DNA of 64,000 nucleotides from Thermoleophilia bacterium (GTDB lineage Bacteria; Actinomycetota; Thermoleophilia; Gaiellales; Gaiellaceae): contig JADLFG010000051.1 in the NCBI GenBank assembly GCA_020845695.1, forward strand, positions 10,540 to 74,539, in the 5' to 3' direction. This document shows, piece by piece, positions 51,258 to 60,300 of the stretch (position 1 is the first letter of the stretch; the number at the start of each line of letters is the position of its first letter). The notes below the pieces were generated by a model. The model had not been told where the DNA came from. It saw only the letters and a program-made list of their open reading frames with translations, and did not search any database. Both the position numbers and the translations under genes were made by a program.

Positions 51258-51263
51258 ATTCTA
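51258..51263 (-). promoter_or_regulatory. -10 box for the second oxidase operon
   Basis: TAGAAT on the minus strand ends 9 nt before the ctaC GTG at 51248, suggesting a nearly leaderless transcript. Confidence 0.4.
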
Positions 51264-51331
51264 AGCAGATGGGACGGCGGGCCACCAGTTCGAGCCGCAC
51301 GGCGCGAGCGAGCGCCGTCTAGGATCGGGCA

Positions 51332-51631
51332 ATGGGCGACGTCTGGATCGTGCCGCTCCCGCCGGACGTCGGCGCGCTCTTCGACGTGTACGTAAACGGC
51401 GTGCTCCAGGAGCGCGGGTGCGACTACGAGCTCACCGGACGCGAGCTGCGCTTCGGCAAGCCGCTCGCCCACGAGGGCAGGCTCGGCGCGCTGCGGTGGG
51501 CGAGCATCTTCCTCGGGATCGCGGGCACCTACCGGCCGAACGACGCGGTCGACGTCGTCTACGAGGCCGGCGGCCGGCGCGTCGTCGCGACCGGCCTGCC
51601 GGTCATCCCGCCGGGCGGCGCCGGAGAATGA
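51332..51631 (+). CDS. Uncharacterised 99-residue protein
   Basis: A small, mainly beta-strand protein (VWIVPLPPDV, VDVVYEAGGRRVVATGLPVIPP) with a central Trp-containing segment LRWASIFLGIAGTY. No signal peptide, Cys pair or known motif is seen. Support for translation: a TAGGAT -10 box (51320-51325) lies 6 nt before the ATG, as for other leaderless genes here, and the reading frame is free of stops with normal actinobacterial composition. Its last 29 bp overlap the end of the convergent deazaflavin-type oxidoreductase gene. Confidence 0.6.
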   Translation: MGDVWIVPLPPDVGALFDVYVNGVLQERGCDYELTGRELRFGKPLAHEGRLGALRWASIFLGIAGTYRPNDAVDVVYEAGGRRVVATGLPVIPPGGAGE

Positions 51632-52037
51632 CGACCGGGATCTGCCGCTCGGTGCGCTGCTGGTAGCGCTCGTACGGGCGGTACATGGCGACGAGTCGCG
51701 GCCACAGGCGCTCACGCTCCTCCGGCGTGGCGACGTGCGCGCGCAGCGGCCGGCGGTCGCGCTTGATCTGCACATCGACGTCCGGATTCGCCTCGAGGTT
51801 GAGGTACCAGGCCGGATGCCGGGGCGAGCCACCGCTCGAGGCGACGAGGATGTAGTCGTTCGTGTCGGCGAGGAAGAGCAGCGGCACGGTGTGCGCCAGG
51901 CCGCTCCTGCGCCCGATCGTGGTCAGCAGCAGCACCGGCGCGCCGCGGAACCTGCCGCCGAGCGCACCGCCGCTCAGCTCGTAGAGGACGCGGTTCGCCG
52001 CGACGAACGCGCTCGTGAGGCGCCGGCCTGCCGACAC
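51603..52037 (-). CDS. Deazaflavin (F420)-dependent nitroreductase-family protein
   Basis: 144 residues. The GAPVLLLTTIGRRSGLAHTVPLLFL and HPAWYLNLEANPDVDVQI blocks are typical of the DDN/FDOR-B split-barrel family, which uses cofactor F420 to reduce quinones or nitro compounds. GTG at 52037 has GGAGG immediately upstream and lies 4 bp after the stop of the DUF4395/thioredoxin gene, so both are likely in one operon. F420 use is inferred from family. Confidence 0.87.
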   Translation of the reverse strand: MSAGRRLTSAFVAANRVLYELSGGALGGRFRGAPVLLLTTIGRRSGLAHTVPLLFLADTNDYILVASSGGSPRHPAWYLNLEANPDVDVQIKRDRRPLRAHVATPEERERLWPRLVAMYRPYERYQQRTERQIPVVILRRRPAG

Positions 52038-52041
52038 CCTC

Positions 52042-52740
52042 CTATCCTGCCAGCCGCACGCTGACCGCGCCGTCGGGTCCGACCGCGACCGCGGTCGGAA
52101 CGACCGCGATGCCGTACTTGCGCGCGAGCTCGGGTCGCTCGGCCACGTCGACCGTGACGACGCGCCGCCCGTCCTCAGCGAGGCGCCGCTCGAGCTCGCG
52201 GCAGCCGCTGCAGAGCGGGTGGGCGAACTGGACGACGATCTCCCCGTCCGGCCGCAGGCCGAGCTCCGAGAGGTCGATCCGGTCGAGCAGATGCGCCCGG
52301 ATCCCCCGCAGCCGCGCGCCGAGCTTGTAGAGCTCGCAGCCGGCGCAGATGCCGCTCGCGGCCGCGACCAGGGCGAGGCCGGCAACCAGCAGCGCGAGTG
52401 CCCAGCCGAGCGGCTCGAGCCCGGTCGCGAGCGCGAGCGCCGAGGCGGCGAGCACGGCGGCGCCGACGACGTTCGCAAACCGGGGCGGGCGCGAGTCCTC
52501 GACCGGCCCCTCGCCGAGCCGCGGCTGGACGAGCTCGAAGTAGGCGCGGCAGGGGAGGCAGAAGCGCCGGCCGAGCAGGAGGCCGATCGCGAGCTGAGCC
52601 GCGAGGCCGGCGACGAGCGGCCAGAAGCCCGTCAGGAACGCGACCAGCGCGAGCGCGCCAATCGTCGCCTGGTTGAAGCGGGGCGCGCGCGAGTCGATCA
52701 CGTCGAGATCCCGGTACGGATCCGCTGTCCGTTGCTTCAT
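52042..52740 (-). CDS. DUF4395 membrane domain fused to thioredoxin-like domain, three CxxC motifs
   Basis: 232 residues. N-terminal DUF4395 region with PRFNQATIGALAL, CLPC (C61/C64) between helices, a second RPPRFANVVG block and helices to about 130 ending in CAGC (C132/C135). The C-terminal part (about 165-230) is a thioredoxin-like fold with CSGC (C177/C180) and the cis-proline segment VVPTAVAVGP. The three dithiol sites suggest electron relay through the membrane, like CcdA/DsbD or MauE systems (inference). ATG at 52740; a TATAAC box on the minus strand (52749-52754) ends 8 nt before it. Confidence 0.8.
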   Translation of the reverse strand: MKQRTADPYRDLDVIDSRAPRFNQATIGALALVAFLTGFWPLVAGLAAQLAIGLLLGRRFCLPCRAYFELVQPRLGEGPVEDSRPPRFANVVGAAVLAASALALATGLEPLGWALALLVAGLALVAAASGICAGCELYKLGARLRGIRAHLLDRIDLSELGLRPDGEIVVQFAHPLCSGCRELERRLAEDGRRVVTVDVAERPELARKYGIAVVPTAVAVGPDGAVSVRLAG

Positions 52741-52768
52741 TTTGGATAGTTATAGCAAGATAGGGTCT

Positions 52769-53737
52769 GTGGCGCGCGTCTACGTATCCTGCCGGCTGCC
52801 CGAGCCGATCCCCGAGGAGCTCGCCCGCTCGTTCGCGGTCACCGCCCACCCGGGAGCGGCGCCCCCGTCCCGCGCGGAGCTGCTCGCCGGCTGCGCGGGC
52901 CACGACGGGTTGCTCGTGACACCGCTCGAGCGCGTGGACGCCGAGCTGCTCGACGCCGCGGGCCCGCAGCTCCGGGTCGTCGCGAACCACGCGGTCGGGT
53001 ACGACAACGTCGACGTTGCGGCCGCAACCGCGCGGGGGGTGGTCGTCGCAAACACCCCCGGCGTCCTGACGCGGGCGACCGCGGAGCTGACGCTGGCGCT
53101 CCTGCTCGCCTTGCTGCGCCGAATCGCCGAGGGCGACCGCTTCCTGCGTCGCAGCGCGCCGTGGATCTGGTCGCCCGTGTTCATGCTCGGCACCGGGCTC
53201 GACGGCAAGACGCTCGGGATCGTCGGGCTGGGCCGGATCGGCCGCGAGGTCGCCCGCCTCGGCGAGGCGTTCGGGATGCGCGTCGTCTACGCGAGCCCCC
53301 GCCCGCAGGAGGCGCCGTGGCCGCGGCTCGAGCTGGCCGACCTGCTCGCGACCGCGGATGTCGTCAGCCTCCACTGCCCGCTCGGGCCCGCGACCCGCCA
53401 CCTGATCGACGCTCCGGCGCTCGCAACGATGCGCCCCACCGCCGTGCTCGTGAACACGACCCGCGGGCCCGTCGTTGACGAGGCGGCGCTAGCCGACGCC
53501 CTGAGCGCCGGGACGATCGCCGGGGCCGCGCTCGACGTCTACGAGCGCGAGCCCGAGGTGCACCCCGGGCTGCTCGGGCTGGATCAGGTCGTCCTCTCCC
53601 CCCACCTCGGCAGCGCCACCGTCGAGACGCGAGTTGCGATGGGACGCCTCTGCGTGGCCGCGCTCGAGACCGCCCTGCTCGAGGGGCGCTGCCCGGACAA
53701 CGCTCTCGATCCGGCAGCCTGGCGGCCCGCGCCGTGA
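52769..53737 (+). CDS. D-isomer-specific 2-hydroxyacid dehydrogenase (glyoxylate/hydroxypyruvate reductase-like)
   Basis: 322 residues. NAD(P)-binding GLGRIGREV, catalytic Arg in NTTRGPVVDE, Glu in YEREPEVHP and His in LSPHLGSAT form the standard Arg-Glu-His set. VVANHAVGYDNVDVAAA near residue 70-90 matches the glyoxylate reductase branch. Divergent from the DUF4395 gene by 28 bp. Its TGA overlaps the GTG of glcD, so it is cotranslated with glycolate oxidase genes, which suggests a glycolate/glyoxylate or D-lactate role. GTG at 52769. Confidence 0.9.
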   Translation: MARVYVSCRLPEPIPEELARSFAVTAHPGAAPPSRAELLAGCAGHDGLLVTPLERVDAELLDAAGPQLRVVANHAVGYDNVDVAAATARGVVVANTPGVLTRATAELTLALLLALLRRIAEGDRFLRRSAPWIWSPVFMLGTGLDGKTLGIVGLGRIGREVARLGEAFGMRVVYASPRPQEAPWPRLELADLLATADVVSLHCPLGPATRHLIDAPALATMRPTAVLVNTTRGPVVDEAALADALSAGTIAGAALDVYEREPEVHPGLLGLDQVVLSPHLGSATVETRVAMGRLCVAALETALLEGRCPDNALDPAAWRPAP

Positions 53738-55170
53738 CCCTGCCGGCCGGCCTGGCCCTGGAGCTCGAGGCCGCCGTCGGCGCGGCTGGCGTCGTCGCCG
53801 GGCTCGACGAGCGCCGCACCTACGAGTGCGATGGCCTGACGAGCCACCGGGTCGTACCGGAGCTCGTCGTTCTGCCCCGCTCCACCGAGCAGGTGCAGGC
53901 GGTCGCGAGGCTCTGCCACGCCCACCGCGTCCCGTTCGTCGCCCGCGGCGCCGGCACCGGCCTTTCCGGCGGCGCCGTGCCCTGCGCCGGCGGAATCGTG
54001 GTCTCGCTCGCACGGATGAACCGGATCCTCGAGCTCGACCTCGAGAGCGCGCGAATCGTCGTCGAGCCGGGCGTGACGAACAGCGCCGTCACGCGGGCTG
54101 TCGCGCCCCACGGCTTCTACTACGCTCCCGACCCGTCGAGCCAGCAGGTCTGCACGATCGGCGGCAACGTGGCCGAGAACTCGGGCGGCGCCCACTGCCT
54201 CAAGCACGGCTTCACCGTCAACCACGTGACCGGGCTCGAGCTCGTGCTCCCCGACGGCGAGCTCGTCACGCTCGGCGGCAAGGGCCTCGATCCAGCCGGT
54301 CCGGACCTGCTCGGCGCCTTCATCGGCTCGGAGGGCACGCTCGGGATCGTCACGAAGGTGACGCTCAGGCTCGTCCACCGGCCCGAGGCGGTCCGCGTGC
54401 TCCTGGCCGGCTTCGACTCGACCGAGGCCGCCGGCGAGGCCGTCTCGGAGGTGATCGCCGCAGGCATCCTGCCGGCCGCGATGGAGATCATGGACCGCCT
54501 CACGCTCGAGGCGGTCGAGGCCGCGGTCGGCGCCGGCTACCCGGACGCCGGGGCGATCCTGATCGTCGAGCTCGACGGGCCCCGGGCCCAGGCCGACGGC
54601 GATCTCGCCCGAGTCGAGGCGGTCTGCCGGACACGGGGCTCCGGCGAGATCCGGATCGCCGGCGCCGAGACCGAGCGCGCGCTCTTCTGGAAGGGCCGCA
54701 AGGCCGCGTTCGCGGCGATGGGACGGGTCAGCCCGAGCTACTACGTGCAGGACGGCGTCGTGCCGCGGACGAAGCTCGCGACGGTGCTGCGCCGGATCGG
54801 CGAGCTCGGCACGGCGCACGGGCTGCGCGTCGGCAACGTCTTCCACGCGGGCGACGGCAACCTGCACCCGCTCGTCCTCTACGACCGGCGCGACCCGGAC
54901 GAGACCGCGCGGGCCAAGGAGCTGTCCGAGGCGATCCTGACCGCCTGCATCGACGCGGGCGGGGCGCTGACCGGCGAGCACGGGGTCGGGCTCGACAAGC
55001 GCGGGAAGCTGCCGCTCATGTTCTCGCGGGCGGACGTCGAGGCGATGCTGCGCCTGAAGGCCGCGTTCGACCCGGCCGGGCTCTGCAACCCAGACAAGAT
55101 CTTCCCGCCCGGCGTGCCGCCGGACTCGTGGGGCGTACACCCGCTGGAGCGGCTCGCCCGTGGCGTCTAG
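53734..55170 (+). CDS. glcD: Glycolate oxidase (or D-lactate dehydrogenase) FAD subunit GlcD
   Basis: 478 residues of the FAD-binding PCMH family. PCMH-type FAD motifs: VARGAGTGLSGGA, SSQQVCTIGGNVAENSGG and FIGSEGTLGIVTKVTLRL. The C-terminal substrate domain has NVFHAGDGNLHPL, TGEHGVGLDKRG and LCNPDKIFP. It oxidises glycolate (or D-lactate) and passes electrons to GlcE/GlcF. GTG overlaps the dehydrogenase stop; glcE starts 11 bp before its stop. Confidence 0.95.
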   Translation: MTLPAGLALELEAAVGAAGVVAGLDERRTYECDGLTSHRVVPELVVLPRSTEQVQAVARLCHAHRVPFVARGAGTGLSGGAVPCAGGIVVSLARMNRILELDLESARIVVEPGVTNSAVTRAVAPHGFYYAPDPSSQQVCTIGGNVAENSGGAHCLKHGFTVNHVTGLELVLPDGELVTLGGKGLDPAGPDLLGAFIGSEGTLGIVTKVTLRLVHRPEAVRVLLAGFDSTEAAGEAVSEVIAAGILPAAMEIMDRLTLEAVEAAVGAGYPDAGAILIVELDGPRAQADGDLARVEAVCRTRGSGEIRIAGAETERALFWKGRKAAFAAMGRVSPSYYVQDGVVPRTKLATVLRRIGELGTAHGLRVGNVFHAGDGNLHPLVLYDRRDPDETARAKELSEAILTACIDAGGALTGEHGVGLDKRGKLPLMFSRADVEAMLRLKAAFDPAGLCNPDKIFPPGVPPDSWGVHPLERLARGV

Positions 55171-56104
55171 CCGCGTCGAGCCGGGGACGATCGCCGAGGC
55201 GGCGGCCGAGCTCGAGCGAGCCGCCCGCTCGGGTCTGCGCGTCTCGATCGAGCGCGAGGGCGGCGACGTCGTCCTCTCGACGCGGCGCCTCGACCGGGTG
55301 CTCGAGCACGAGGCCGGCGACCTGACCGTGACCGTCGAGGCCGGCATCCGCCTGTCGGCACTCGCCGAGCGCCTCGCTGCCGCCGGCCAGATGCTCGCGC
55401 TCGATCCCCCCGGCGACCCGACCGTCGGCGCCTGCGTGGCCGGCAACCTCTCCGGGCCGCGGCGCCACCGCTACGGCGCCCCCCGCGACCTCGTCCTCGG
55501 CGTCACCGCTGTCCTCGCCGACGGGACGGTCGCGAGCGCCGGCGGCAAGGTCGTGAAGAACGTCGCCGGCTACGACCTCTCGAAGCTCTACTGCGGCTCG
55601 GCGGGCAGGCTCGGGCTGGTCGCGCGCGTCAGCCTGCGCCTGCACCCACGGCCGGAGACGGAGCGGACGCTCGCGGCGGGGGTCGCCGACGCCGCCCAGG
55701 CCGCCGAGCTCGCCCGGGCACTCCGGCTCTCGACGCTCGAGCCGAGCGCCGTCGACCTGCTCTGGCGCGCGGACGGCGGCTCGAGGCTGCTCCTCCTGTT
55801 CGAGGGCTCGGACGAGGGAGCGGCCGCCCAGCTCGCAGCGGCGCGGAAGCTACTCGGCGGCGAGGAGGCGGACGGCTCGGTCTGGGCAGAGGCCCGCGCC
55901 TGGCAGGCCCGCGCCGCCGGCCGCAGCTCGTTCGCGCCGCGGGAGCTCGCGACGGAGCTCGCCGGCCGGGACGAGGCACTCGTACGACCGGGGATCGGCT
56001 CCGCCTACGTGCCTGCGCCCGTTCCCGACCCGACCGATCCCGCGGCGCTGCGGCTGCTCGAGCGCGTGCGGGTCGCGTTCGACCCGCGGGGGACCTGGGC
56101 GTGA
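55160..56104 (+). CDS. glcE: Glycolate oxidase subunit GlcE
   Basis: 314 residues, shorter than GlcD, with a PCMH fold: LDPPGDPTVGACVAGNLSG, RYGAPRDLVLGVTAVLADG and GGKVVKNVAGYDLSKL. Lacks the substrate domain of GlcD, as is normal for GlcE. GTG at 55160 overlaps the glcD stop region by 11 bp; its stop overlaps the glcF GTG. Together they form the GlcDEF complex. Confidence 0.93.
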   Translation: MASSRVEPGTIAEAAAELERAARSGLRVSIEREGGDVVLSTRRLDRVLEHEAGDLTVTVEAGIRLSALAERLAAAGQMLALDPPGDPTVGACVAGNLSGPRRHRYGAPRDLVLGVTAVLADGTVASAGGKVVKNVAGYDLSKLYCGSAGRLGLVARVSLRLHPRPETERTLAAGVADAAQAAELARALRLSTLEPSAVDLLWRADGGSRLLLLFEGSDEGAAAQLAAARKLLGGEEADGSVWAEARAWQARAAGRSSFAPRELATELAGRDEALVRPGIGSAYVPAPVPDPTDPAALRLLERVRVAFDPRGTWA

Positions 56105-57339
56105 ACCGCGAGCTCGTGCGGGAGTGCGTCCACTGCGGCTTCTGCCTGCCGGCCTGCCCCACCTACGCGCTCTGGCAGGAGGAGCCCGACTCTCCGCGCG
56201 GGCGGATCTACCTGCTGGAGCAGCTCCTCGACGGCACGATGCGCCTCTCGCCGGAGGTGACGAGGCACTTCGACCGCTGCCTCGGCTGCATGGCCTGCGT
56301 GAGCGCGTGCCCGTCCGGCGTCAGGTACGACCGGCTGATCGAGCTGACCCGCGACCACGTCGAGCGTGAGATCGAGCGCCCCCGCCCGGAGCGCGTCCTG
56401 CGCTCGCTCGTGTTCGGGATCTTCCCCCACCCCCGGCGCGTCCGGTTTGCGTTGGCACTCGAGCCGCTCGGCCGGCGCCTGCCCGTGCCGGCGTCGCTGC
56501 GACCCTTCCTCGAGGTCGCACCGCCGTGGCGCTCCGGCGAGGCACCGCCGGCCCTGACCCCGGCCGCGGGCGAGCGGATCGCCCGGGCGGGGCTCCTGAC
56601 CGGCTGCGTCCAGCGCGTCGTCTTCGGCGACGTGAACGCGGCGACGGCGCGCGTGCTCGCCGCCGACGGGTACGAGGTGGTGGTGCCGGAGCAGGGCTGC
56701 TGCGGCGCGCTGTCCGTGCACGCCGGCCGCCTCGACGACGGGCTCGCGCGCGCCCGACGCCTGGTCGAGACCTTCGAGCGCGCCGGGGTGGAGCTCGTCG
56801 TCGCGAACGCCGCCGGCTGCGGCTCGCACCTCAAGGAGCTCGGGCACCTGCTCGCGGGCGACCCGGCCTGGGCGGAGCGGGCAGCCGCCTTCTCCGCCTC
56901 GGTCCGGGACGTCTCCGAGCTGCTCGAGGCGGGCGGGCGGGCGCCGAGAGCGCCGCTCGCCCTGCGGGTCGCCTACCAGGACGCCTGTCACCTCCTCCAC
57001 GCCCAGCGGGTCCAGAGCGCGCCCCGGGCCGCACTCGCCTCGATCCCCGGCCTCGAGCTGCTCGAGCCCGCCGAGCAGGAGCTCTGCTGCGGCTCTGCCG
57101 GCATCTACAACCTCGTTCAGCCGGCGGCCGCGCGCGAGCTCGGCGACCGCAAGGCGCGCAACGTCCTCGAGGCCGGGCCGGAGGCGTACGCGGGCGCCAA
57201 TCCCGGCTGCCTGATCCACGTCACGGCCGCGCTGCGCCGGGCTGGAGGGCCCCTGCCCGCTTTCCACCCGATCGAGCTCGTCGACGCGTCGATCCGCGGC
57301 CTCGACGCCCGCGACCTCCTCGCCCGGGCACGCCGGTGA
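56101..57339 (+). CDS. glcF: Glycolate oxidase iron-sulfur subunit GlcF
   Basis: 412 residues. Two N-terminal 4Fe-4S clusters: C9xxC12xxC15xxxC19P and a second CLGCMACVSACP near 60. Two CCG domains follow, with EQGCCGALSVH and ELCCGSAGIYN, the motifs of heterodisulfide reductase-type electron carriers. It passes electrons from GlcD to the quinone pool. GTG at 56101 overlaps glcE; pyruvate carboxylase starts 4 bp after its stop. Confidence 0.95.
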   Translation: MNRELVRECVHCGFCLPACPTYALWQEEPDSPRGRIYLLEQLLDGTMRLSPEVTRHFDRCLGCMACVSACPSGVRYDRLIELTRDHVEREIERPRPERVLRSLVFGIFPHPRRVRFALALEPLGRRLPVPASLRPFLEVAPPWRSGEAPPALTPAAGERIARAGLLTGCVQRVVFGDVNAATARVLAADGYEVVVPEQGCCGALSVHAGRLDDGLARARRLVETFERAGVELVVANAAGCGSHLKELGHLLAGDPAWAERAAAFSASVRDVSELLEAGGRAPRAPLALRVAYQDACHLLHAQRVQSAPRAALASIPGLELLEPAEQELCCGSAGIYNLVQPAAARELGDRKARNVLEAGPEAYAGANPGCLIHVTAALRRAGGPLPAFHPIELVDASIRGLDARDLLARARR

Positions 57340-57343
57340 GCCC

Positions 57344-60300
57344 GTGATTCGCAAGCTACTCGTCGCCAACCGGGGGGAGATCGCGGTGCGGGCGTTCCGG
57401 GCCGCCTACGAGCTCGGGATCGAGACGGTCGCGGTCTACCCGTGGGAGGACCGTGGCTCGATGCACCGCCAGAAGGCGTCCGAGGCGTACGAGATCGGGG
57501 AGCGCGGCCGGCCCGTGCACGCGTACCTCGACGCCGGCGAGATGGTGCGGGTCGCGCTCGAGTCGGGCGCTGACGCGATCTACCCGGGCTACGGCTTCCT
57601 CGCCGAGAACCCCGCGCTCGCTGAGGCCTGCGCGGACGCGGGGCTCGTCTTCGTCGGTCCGTCGGCCGAGGTGTTGCGCCTGACCGGGAACAAGGTGCAC
57701 GCGCTCGCCGCCGCGCAGGCGGCGGGCCTGCCCGTGCTACGCCGTTCCGGCGAGCTGGGCTCGGCGGGAGACGCGGCCGCCGCGGCCGCGGAAATCGGCT
57801 TCCCCCTGTTCGTGAAGGCCGCCTCGGGCGGCGGCGGGCGCGGGATGCGCCGCGTCGAGGAGGCGGGCACGCTCGCGGCCGCGGTCGAGGCCGCGATGCG
57901 GGAGGCGCAAACGGCCTTCGGCGACGCGACCCTGTTTCTCGAGGAGGCCCTGACCGGGCCGAGGCACGTCGAGGTGCAGCTTCTCGGTGACGCGAGCGGC
58001 GACGTCGTGCACCTGTTCGAGCGCGACTGCTCGATCCAGCGCCGTCACCAGAAGGTCGTCGAGATCGCGCCCGCACCGGGGCTCGACCCCGCCCTCCGCG
58101 ACGCCCTCTGCCGCGACGCCGTCCTTCTCGGCAAGGCGATCGGGTACGCAAACGCCGGCACGGTCGAGTTCCTCGTCGACCCCGCGAGCGGGCGCCGCGT
58201 CTTCATCGAGCTGAACCCGCGCATCCAGGTCGAGCACACCGTGACCGAGGAGACGACCGACGTCGACCTCGTCCGCGCCCAGCTCAGGCTCGCGGGCGGC
58301 GAGACGCTCGCCTCGCTCGGGCTGACGCAGGAGCGGATCGTGCAGCGTGGCTCCGCGCTGCAGTGCCGGATCACGACCGAGGACCCGGCGAACGACTTCC
58401 GTCCCGACACGGGACGGATCTCCGTCTACCGCTCGCCGGGCGGTGCCGGTATCCGCCTCGACGGCGGCACGACGTACGCCGGCGCGGAGGTCTCCGGCTA
58501 CTTCGACTCGCTGCTCGTCAAGCTGACGTGCCGCGGCCCCGACCTCGAGACGGCCGTCGCCCGGGCCCGGCGGGCGCTCGCGGAGTTCCGGATCCGCGGC
58601 GTCGCCACGAACCTCGCGTTCCTCCAGGCCGTCCTCGCGGAGCCGGACTTCGTCGCCGGCGCGGCCACGACCGCCTTCGTCGACGAGCGCCCCCACCTCC
58701 TGCGCCCGCGCCCGGGCGGCGACCGGGCGACGCGCCTCGTCTCGCTGGTCGCCGACCGCACCGTCAACCGGCCCCACGGGACGGCGCCGACCCTGCTCGA
58801 CCCGCGGACGAAGCTGCCTTCGCTCCCCGACGGGCCGCCGCCCGCCGGGTCGCGCGACCGCCTGCGGGAGCTCGGCGCCGCCGCCTTCGCACGAGAGCTG
58901 CGGGCCCGGCCCGCGCTCGCGGTCACGGACACGACGCTGCGCGACGCGCACCAGTCGCTGCTCGCGACGCGCCTTCGCACGTTCGACATGGTCGCCGCCG
59001 CCCCCCACCTCGCCCGGCTCCTGCCGGAGCTCTGGAGCGCCGAGTGCTGGGGCGGCGCGACGTTCGACGTGGCGTTGCGCTTCCTCGACGAGGATCCCTG
59101 GGAGCGGCTGGGCCGCCTGCGCGAGGAGCTGCCCGGGCTGCTCCTCCAGATGCTCCTGCGCGGGCGCAACACCGTCGGCTACACGCCCTATCCCGACCGC
59201 GTCTGCCGGGCGTTCGTCGAGGAGGCGGCCGCGACCGGGATCGACGTTTTCCGGATCTTCGACGCCCTCAACGACGTCGGCCAGATGCGGCCGGCGATCG
59301 AGGCGGCGATCGAGACCGGCGCCCTGGTCGAGGGCTGCCTCTGCTACACGGGCGACCTCGCCAGCCCGACCGAGCGGCTGTACACGCTCGACTACTACCT
59401 GCGCCTCGCGGAGCGGATCGCGGCAACGGGCGCGCACGTCCTCTGCATCAAGGACATGGCGGGCCTGCTCCGCGCGCCGGCGGCGCGGCTCCTCGTCGCG
59501 GCCCTGCGCGAGCGGTTCGAGCAACCGGTGCACCTGCACACGCACGACACCGCCGGCGCCTCGCTCGCCACCTACCTGGCCGCGGTCGACGCCGGCGTCG
59601 ACGCGGTCGACGGCGCGGCCGCCCCGCTTGCGGGGATGACGAGCCAGCCGAGCCTCGCCGCGATCGTGGCCGCGACCGACGGCGGCGAGCGCGAGACCGG
59701 GCTCTCGCTCGAGGCGCTGAACGCGCTCGAGCCCTACTGGCAGGCGGTGCGGCGCCTCTACGCCCCCTTCGAGATGGGCCTCGATGCCCCGACCGGCACC
59801 GTCTACCGCCACGAGATCCCGGGCGGCCAGCTCTCGAACCTGCGCGCGCAGGCGCAGGCGCTCGGCCTCGGCGATCGCTTCGAGGAGGTCGAGGAGCTGT
59901 ACGCGGCAGCCGATCGGATCCTCGGCCGGCTCGTCAAGGTGACGCCGTCGAGCAAGGTCGTGGGCGACCTCGCGCTCGCGCTCGCCGGTGCCGGCGCCGA
60001 CCCGGCGGAGCTCGAGGGGCACCCCGAGCGCTTCGACCTGCCGGCAAGCGTGGTCGGGTTCCTCGCGGGCGAGCTCGGGACGCCGCCGGGCGGCTTCCCG
60101 GAGCCGTTCCGCACCCGCGCGCTCGCCGGCCGCGCCTGGTCGCCGCCCGACGCGGAGCTGACCGCGGCCCAGGAGGAGTCGCTGGCCGGGCCCGCGCGGC
60201 GAGCGGCGCTGAACGACCTGCTCTTCCCGGGCCCCGCTCGCGAGCAGCACGACGCCTGCGAGCGTCACGGCGACGTCTCGGTGCTACCGACGCGGCTCTT

